Assembly: GCF_023653455.1 (NCBI RefSeq)
Contig: NZ_JAKEDR010000144.1
Location: forward strand, 1 to 9,182
From: Paraclostridium ghonii
GTDB taxonomy: Bacteria; Bacillota; Clostridia; Peptostreptococcales; Peptostreptococcaceae
Reading direction: 5' to 3'
Length of the DNA: 9,182 bases
The notes beneath the pieces are model-generated. The model worked only from the letters and a program-made list of their open reading frames with translations, did no database searches and was not told the origin of the DNA. The position numbers and the translations under genes are program-made. Below, piece after piece: positions 6,409 through 9,182 of the stretch. The stretch's first letter is position 1; every line of letters begins with the position of its first letter.

Positions 6409-6441
6409 AAAAAACTCATATCAAATAGATACGAGTTTTTT
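6409..6441 (-). terminator. Intrinsic terminator of glpT
   Basis: AAAAAACTCATATC (6409-6422) and GATACGAGTTTTTT (6428-6441) pair around a 5-nt loop. On the minus strand the single mismatch becomes a G-U wobble, and the 3' arm ends in six T. It lies about 40 bp after the glpT stop. Confidence 0.8.
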
Positions 6442-6482
6442 AATAAAAATGCTTTTTGTATATATGTTATATTTATATATAG

Positions 6483-7811
6483 CTAGGCATTAGATTTTTC
6501 TTTTATATTATGAGTATTCCAAGTAAATGATAAAAATACAATTGCTAATATAGAAGATGCTATTATCATTATAAATCCGCCATCCCAATTGAATCTTTCA
6601 ACTACCATACCCATTCCTAACTCAGCTAAAACCTGTCCTCCCATATACCCAAATAAGCCTGTAAATCCTGCAGCAGTTCCAGCTGCTTTTTTAGGTACAA
6701 GATCTAGTGCACTTACACCTATTAACATGACAGGTCCATAAATTAATGCCCCTATTGATGCCAATGCACAATTTATAGCAAATGGACTTGTGCTTTTCCA
6801 GTATACCATTGTTGCTATAGTTACTCCAATCATACATATTACTCCCATTGGAGCACGTCTACCATGGAATACATGATCACTAATCCATCCAACTATAATA
6901 GTTCCAGGTATAGCTGCATATTCAAATAATGCAAATGCTATAGAAGAATCTTTTGGATCAAAATGTCTAACTTCTTGTAGATATGTAGGAACCCAATTTA
7001 TAACACCATATCTAACTAAATATACGAAAACGTTTGCCACAGCTATAAACCATAAGAACTTATTATTTAATACATACTTAAATAAAATTTCCTTAGCACT
7101 AAGTTCTGCTTCAGTATCTTCAACTTCAACCTCATACTCTGGATAATCATTTTTAAATTCTTCAATTGGTGGTAACCCAACAGATTGTGGAGTATCTCTT
7201 GCAAATAAAATATATACTATTCCACTTATAATCGCTATTATTCCTGGTAAATAAAATATACCTTTCCATGTCCCAAATGATGCTACTCCAATTAATGCAA
7301 TTGTAGCTATAAATCCACCACCTATATTATGTGCAGTGTTCCAAATAGACATTTTTACACCACGTTCACTATCTGAAAACCAGTGAGTCATTATCCTACC
7401 ACATGGAGGCCATCCCATTCCTTGGAACCATCCATTTAATAGCATTAAAATAAACATAAAAGCAATATTAGTTGTATTTGGTAAAAATAAATTTATTATA
7501 CCTGATAATATAAGACCTATTGCTAAAAAATACCTTGGGTTAGATCTATCTGATACATTCCCCATTACAAACTTACTAACACCATAAGATAACCCTAAAG
7601 CTGATGCAACAAATCCTATCTCCCCTTTTGAAAATCCCTGTTCTATAAGATAGACCTTTGATAAAGCAAAATTGCTTCTTACAAAATAATATACAAGATA
7701 TCCTAAATAAATACTTATAAACATTTGGATACGATATCTTTTATACGTTGGAGCTATTTCTTCTTCTGGTAACCTGTTTATATATGGTGCTGGCTTTAAA
7801 AATTTTAACAT
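6483..7811 (-). CDS. glpT: Glycerol-3-phosphate transporter GlpT (MFS antiporter)
   Basis: A 442-aa inner-membrane protein of the organophosphate:phosphate antiporter family that imports sn-glycerol 3-phosphate in exchange for phosphate. It aligns by eye along its whole length with E. coli GlpT: FKPAP/FLKPAP at the start, GFSKGEIGF, MGNVSDRSNPR (83-93), GWFQGMGWPPCGR (127-139), DTPQSVGLPPIEE, KKAAGTAAGFTGLFGYMGG and WDGGF. Substrate-binding arginines are present at R45 (YYFVRSNFAL) and about R267 (VYLVRYG), and the conserved His is H161 (WNTAHNIGGG). Twelve membrane helices are expected, in two halves joined by the acidic loop at about 205-240. I start at the ATG at 7811, since an upstream in-frame GTG (7829) lies within and before the AAAGGGGGAG ribosome site itself. 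It is a single-gene unit with its own promoter, leader and terminator. No glpQ, glpK or glpP is in view. Confidence 0.95.
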   Translation of the reverse strand: MLKFLKPAPYINRLPEEEIAPTYKRYRIQMFISIYLGYLVYYFVRSNFALSKVYLIEQGFSKGEIGFVASALGLSYGVSKFVMGNVSDRSNPRYFLAIGLILSGIINLFLPNTTNIAFMFILMLLNGWFQGMGWPPCGRIMTHWFSDSERGVKMSIWNTAHNIGGGFIATIALIGVASFGTWKGIFYLPGIIAIISGIVYILFARDTPQSVGLPPIEEFKNDYPEYEVEVEDTEAELSAKEILFKYVLNNKFLWFIAVANVFVYLVRYGVINWVPTYLQEVRHFDPKDSSIAFALFEYAAIPGTIIVGWISDHVFHGRRAPMGVICMIGVTIATMVYWKSTSPFAINCALASIGALIYGPVMLIGVSALDLVPKKAAGTAAGFTGLFGYMGGQVLAELGMGMVVERFNWDGGFIMIIASSILAIVFLSFTWNTHNIKEKSNA

Positions 7812-7832
7812 TAAAACTCCCCCTTTCACGTT

Positions 7833-7914
7833 AAAAAAGCCAAGCTAAGCCTACGTCAGCATTATTAAAATACTAACATTTCAGGGCTTGTGCTTGACTC
7901 CAATTCTCTAACGC
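7833..7914 (-). promoter_or_regulatory. Predicted transcription attenuator in the glpT leader
   Basis: On the minus strand AGTCAAGC-AC-AAGCC (7899-7885) pairs with GGCTT-A-GCTTGGCT (7851-7838), followed directly by a T6 run (7838-7833, sharing one base). This is an intrinsic terminator placed between promoter and ribosome site. An upstream segment GCGTTAG (7914-7908) can pair with CTGACGT (7859-7853) inside the terminator loop. A second GTTAG (7877-7873) competes for the same partner, so mutually exclusive folds are possible. In Bacillus subtilis, glp leaders are controlled by the antiterminator GlpP; a similar mechanism is inferred here. No T-box or known riboswitch consensus was seen. Confidence 0.6.
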
Positions 7915-7921
7915 ACGTTGT

Positions 7922-7951
7922 ATTATATTTTTCTAAATTTTTATCCCTCAA
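7922..7951 (-). promoter_or_regulatory. Predicted glpT promoter
   Basis: On the minus strand TTGAGG (7951-7946), an 18-bp spacer and a perfect TATAAT (7927-7922). The start would be near 7915, so the transcript begins almost exactly at the upstream pairing arm of the attenuator and has a leader of about 100 nt. Confidence 0.55.
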
Positions 7952-8066
7952 TTAAAATGTAACATATAACTCTTTATTTTTCAACATTTTTTGTTAATTA
8001 TATATTTAACTTTCATAATTTGTTTTTTATTACTGTCCTAATATGTACTATATTCCCTGCACTCTT

Positions 8067-8098
8067 GTAATACTTATAGGAGGTAATAAGTCTATTAC
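8067..8098 (-). terminator. Weak hairpin behind the MacB/LolD-like ATPase gene
   Basis: GTAATA-CTTAT (8067-8077) pairs with ATAAG-TC-TATTAC (8086-8098), an 11-bp stem with a 2-nt bulge. The loop is AGGAGGTA on plus and TACCTCCT on minus. It starts 13 bp after the ATPase stop and may end or protect the transcript, but there is no T-run, so confidence is low. Confidence 0.35.
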
Positions 8099-8111
8099 TA
8101 TGCTTTAACTA

Positions 8112-8795
8112 TTATCTAATTTTTTCTATATTTTTTACTTTTCCATCAACTATCGTCACAACTATATCAGCCATTTTTGCTATTTGCTCATCATGAGTTA
8201 TCATAACTAAAGTTTGATTAAACTCTTTTACACTCATACAGAGCATATCCATAACTTCTTTACTAGTTTTGCTATCTAAATTTCCAGTAGGCTCATCTGC
8301 AAATATTATAGATGGTTTATTTGATAAAGCTCTTGCTATTGCAACTCTTTGTTGCTGTCCTCCCGATAATTCATTTGGGAATTTCTTTATTTGATTTTCT
8401 AGTCCTAATTTACCAATAATATTATTAATATAATCTTTATCTACCTTATTATGATCTAGTGATACAGGCAAAACTATGTTTTCATAAACATTAATAACTG
8501 GTATTAAGTTAAAACTTTGAAATATAAACCCAAATTCTTCTACTCTAATTTTAGATAATTTATCATCATTTAATTTATATATATCTTCATGACCTAAATA
8601 TACATTCCCTGATGTTGGCTTATCAAGACCTGCCATACAATGTAGTAGTGTGCTTTTACCACTACCACTTTGTCCAACTATTGCCGTAAACTTTCCACTT
8701 TCTATTTCTAAAGTAATTCCATCAATAGCTTTAACTATATTTTCACCTTTTCCATATATCTTTTTTATATTATCAACTCTTATACTTTTTTTCAT
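8112..8795 (-). CDS. ABC transporter ATPase, MacB/LolD/FtsE-like
   Basis: A 227-aa cytoplasmic ATPase of the MacB/LolD/BceA class, which works with FtsX-type permeases as a mechanotransmitter rather than a classical transporter. Visible features are Walker A GQSGSGKST (41-49), Q-loop Q93 in FQSFNL, signature LSGGQQQR (143-150), Walker B IIFADEP with E168, D-loop NLDSKT and H-loop H201 (MITHDE). The length is standard for the family. The ATG at 8795 follows GGAGG (8808-8804) at 8 nt. The FtsX-type permease gene ends 23 bp upstream, so the two form one operon, with the permease first. Proteins of this group remove antimicrobial peptides, export peptides or lipoproteins, or regulate cell-wall hydrolases; which of these applies cannot be read from the sequence. 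Confidence 0.93.
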   Translation of the reverse strand: MKKSIRVDNIKKIYGKGENIVKAIDGITLEIESGKFTAIVGQSGSGKSTLLHCMAGLDKPTSGNVYLGHEDIYKLNDDKLSKIRVEEFGFIFQSFNLIPVINVYENIVLPVSLDHNKVDKDYINNIIGKLGLENQIKKFPNELSGGQQQRVAIARALSNKPSIIFADEPTGNLDSKTSKEVMDMLCMSVKEFNQTLVMITHDEQIAKMADIVVTIVDGKVKNIEKIR

Positions 8796-8818
8796 TTTTT
8801 AAACCTCCACACTTTATA

Positions 8819-9181
8819 CTAATTTTCATTTATTCCTTCAATTATATTTACTTTGTCTATTGATTTTGCTTTCATATAACCTGCTAAAAAAGCAAATAAA
8901 ATCATTATTAATGTAAATACAATCGCTTCTTTTGGAGGCATATATATTGATTTTATTTTTATATCCATCCCACCTTGCTCTATAAATGCTTCTTTAATAT
9001 GTTTAAGGTATTTAAAATCCTTTATTGCAACAACAATAGTAGCAACTAAACTTCCTAATAAAGCATAGGCTATAGATTCCCAAATAACTAATTTTTTAAG
9101 TGATTTTTTATTTAGTCCTATTGCTCTTAATATAGAAAATTCTCTTAAATTATTATTGATATTTAAACTAATAGTTATATA
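8819..9181 (-). CDS. FtsX/MacB-type ABC permease, C-terminal part only
   Basis: The open frame enters from the right edge and ends with TAG at 8819-8821; 120 residues are visible and the start is outside. It begins with the end of a membrane helix and then NNNLREFSILRAIGLNKKSLKKLVIWES, the conserved cytoplasmic motif of FtsX-domain permeases (REFAILRAIGxxxxxI). A membrane helix follows at about visible residues 37-53, an extracytoplasmic stretch of about 30 residues, and a last helix KEAIVFTLIMILFAFLAG. It ends with a basic cytoplasmic tail, SIDKVNIIEGINEN, which resembles the usual ending around (I/V)xxIxxE. It pairs with the ATPase gene 23 bp downstream. I cannot tell whether it is a 4-helix or a 10-helix (BceB-like) permease without the upstream part. 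Confidence 0.9.
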   Translation of the reverse strand, partial: YITISLNINNNLREFSILRAIGLNKKSLKKLVIWESIAYALLGSLVATIVVAIKDFKYLKHIKEAFIEQGGMDIKIKSIYMPPKEAIVFTLIMILFAFLAGYMKAKSIDKVNIIEGINEN

Positions 9182-9182
9182 T

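Noticed and set aside
6343..6486. Plus-strand frame of 47 codons beginning MVTGNRFLDC
   Set aside because: It runs through the glpT terminator and into the glpT stop, has no ribosome site, and its second half is low-complexity AT-derived sequence.
7833..7914. glpT leader considered as a T-box or a known riboswitch
   Set aside because: No T-box GGUGGNACC-like sequence and no c-di-GMP, purine, SAM, THF or preQ1 core was recognisable; a generic attenuator fits better.

Overview
The window is very AT-rich, has Gram-positive Shine-Dalgarno sites (GGAGG, AGGGGG) and carries families typical of anaerobic Firmicutes: a NarL-type two-component system facing an ABC-2 exporter, a CD3324-family small protein, a bacterial GlpT and a MacB/FtsX-type ABC transporter. 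This points to a chromosomal segment of a Clostridia-class bacterium, perhaps Peptostreptococcaceae or Clostridium. I cannot name the species. No phage, transposase, CRISPR array, tRNA or rRNA is visible.

Layout, left to right. (1) 1-1982, minus: an ABC-2 exporter operon, ATPase first, then a permease that runs off the left edge. (2) 1983-2190: a divergent control region with a promoter on each strand and two small inverted repeats. (3) 2191-3898, plus: a membrane histidine kinase and its LuxR-type response regulator, which probably control the exporter. (4) 3939-3972: a 16-bp stem hairpin between convergent genes that also covers the stop codon of the next gene. (5) 3971-5539, minus: an ABC-F ribosome-associated ATPase with its own promoter and a short leader. 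(6) 5648-6231, minus: a CD3324-family 88-aa helix-turn-helix-like gene with a perfect 24-bp hairpin behind it. In front of it is a leader of about 230 nt holding a 17-codon mini-ORF and several hairpins. (7) 6409-7951, minus: glpT (glycerol-3-phosphate transporter), with its own promoter, a leader that looks like a transcription attenuator, and a terminator. (8) 8112-9182, minus: an FtsX-type permease (only its C-terminus is in the window) followed by its MacB/LolD-type ATPase.

Functionally, much of the window fits envelope or antibiotic stress handling (sensor-regulator-exporter, ABC-F, MacB/FtsX-like pair), with glpT as a metabolic gene among them. The least explained parts are two untranslated leaders, in front of the CD3324-family gene and in front of glpT. 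Both are locally richer in G+C than the surrounding spacers, and both contain several complementary segments. The CD3324 leader is the best candidate for something undescribed: a translated mini-ORF whose last codons form one arm of a closing stem, and three copies of AACTAAA that fall in or at hairpin loops.
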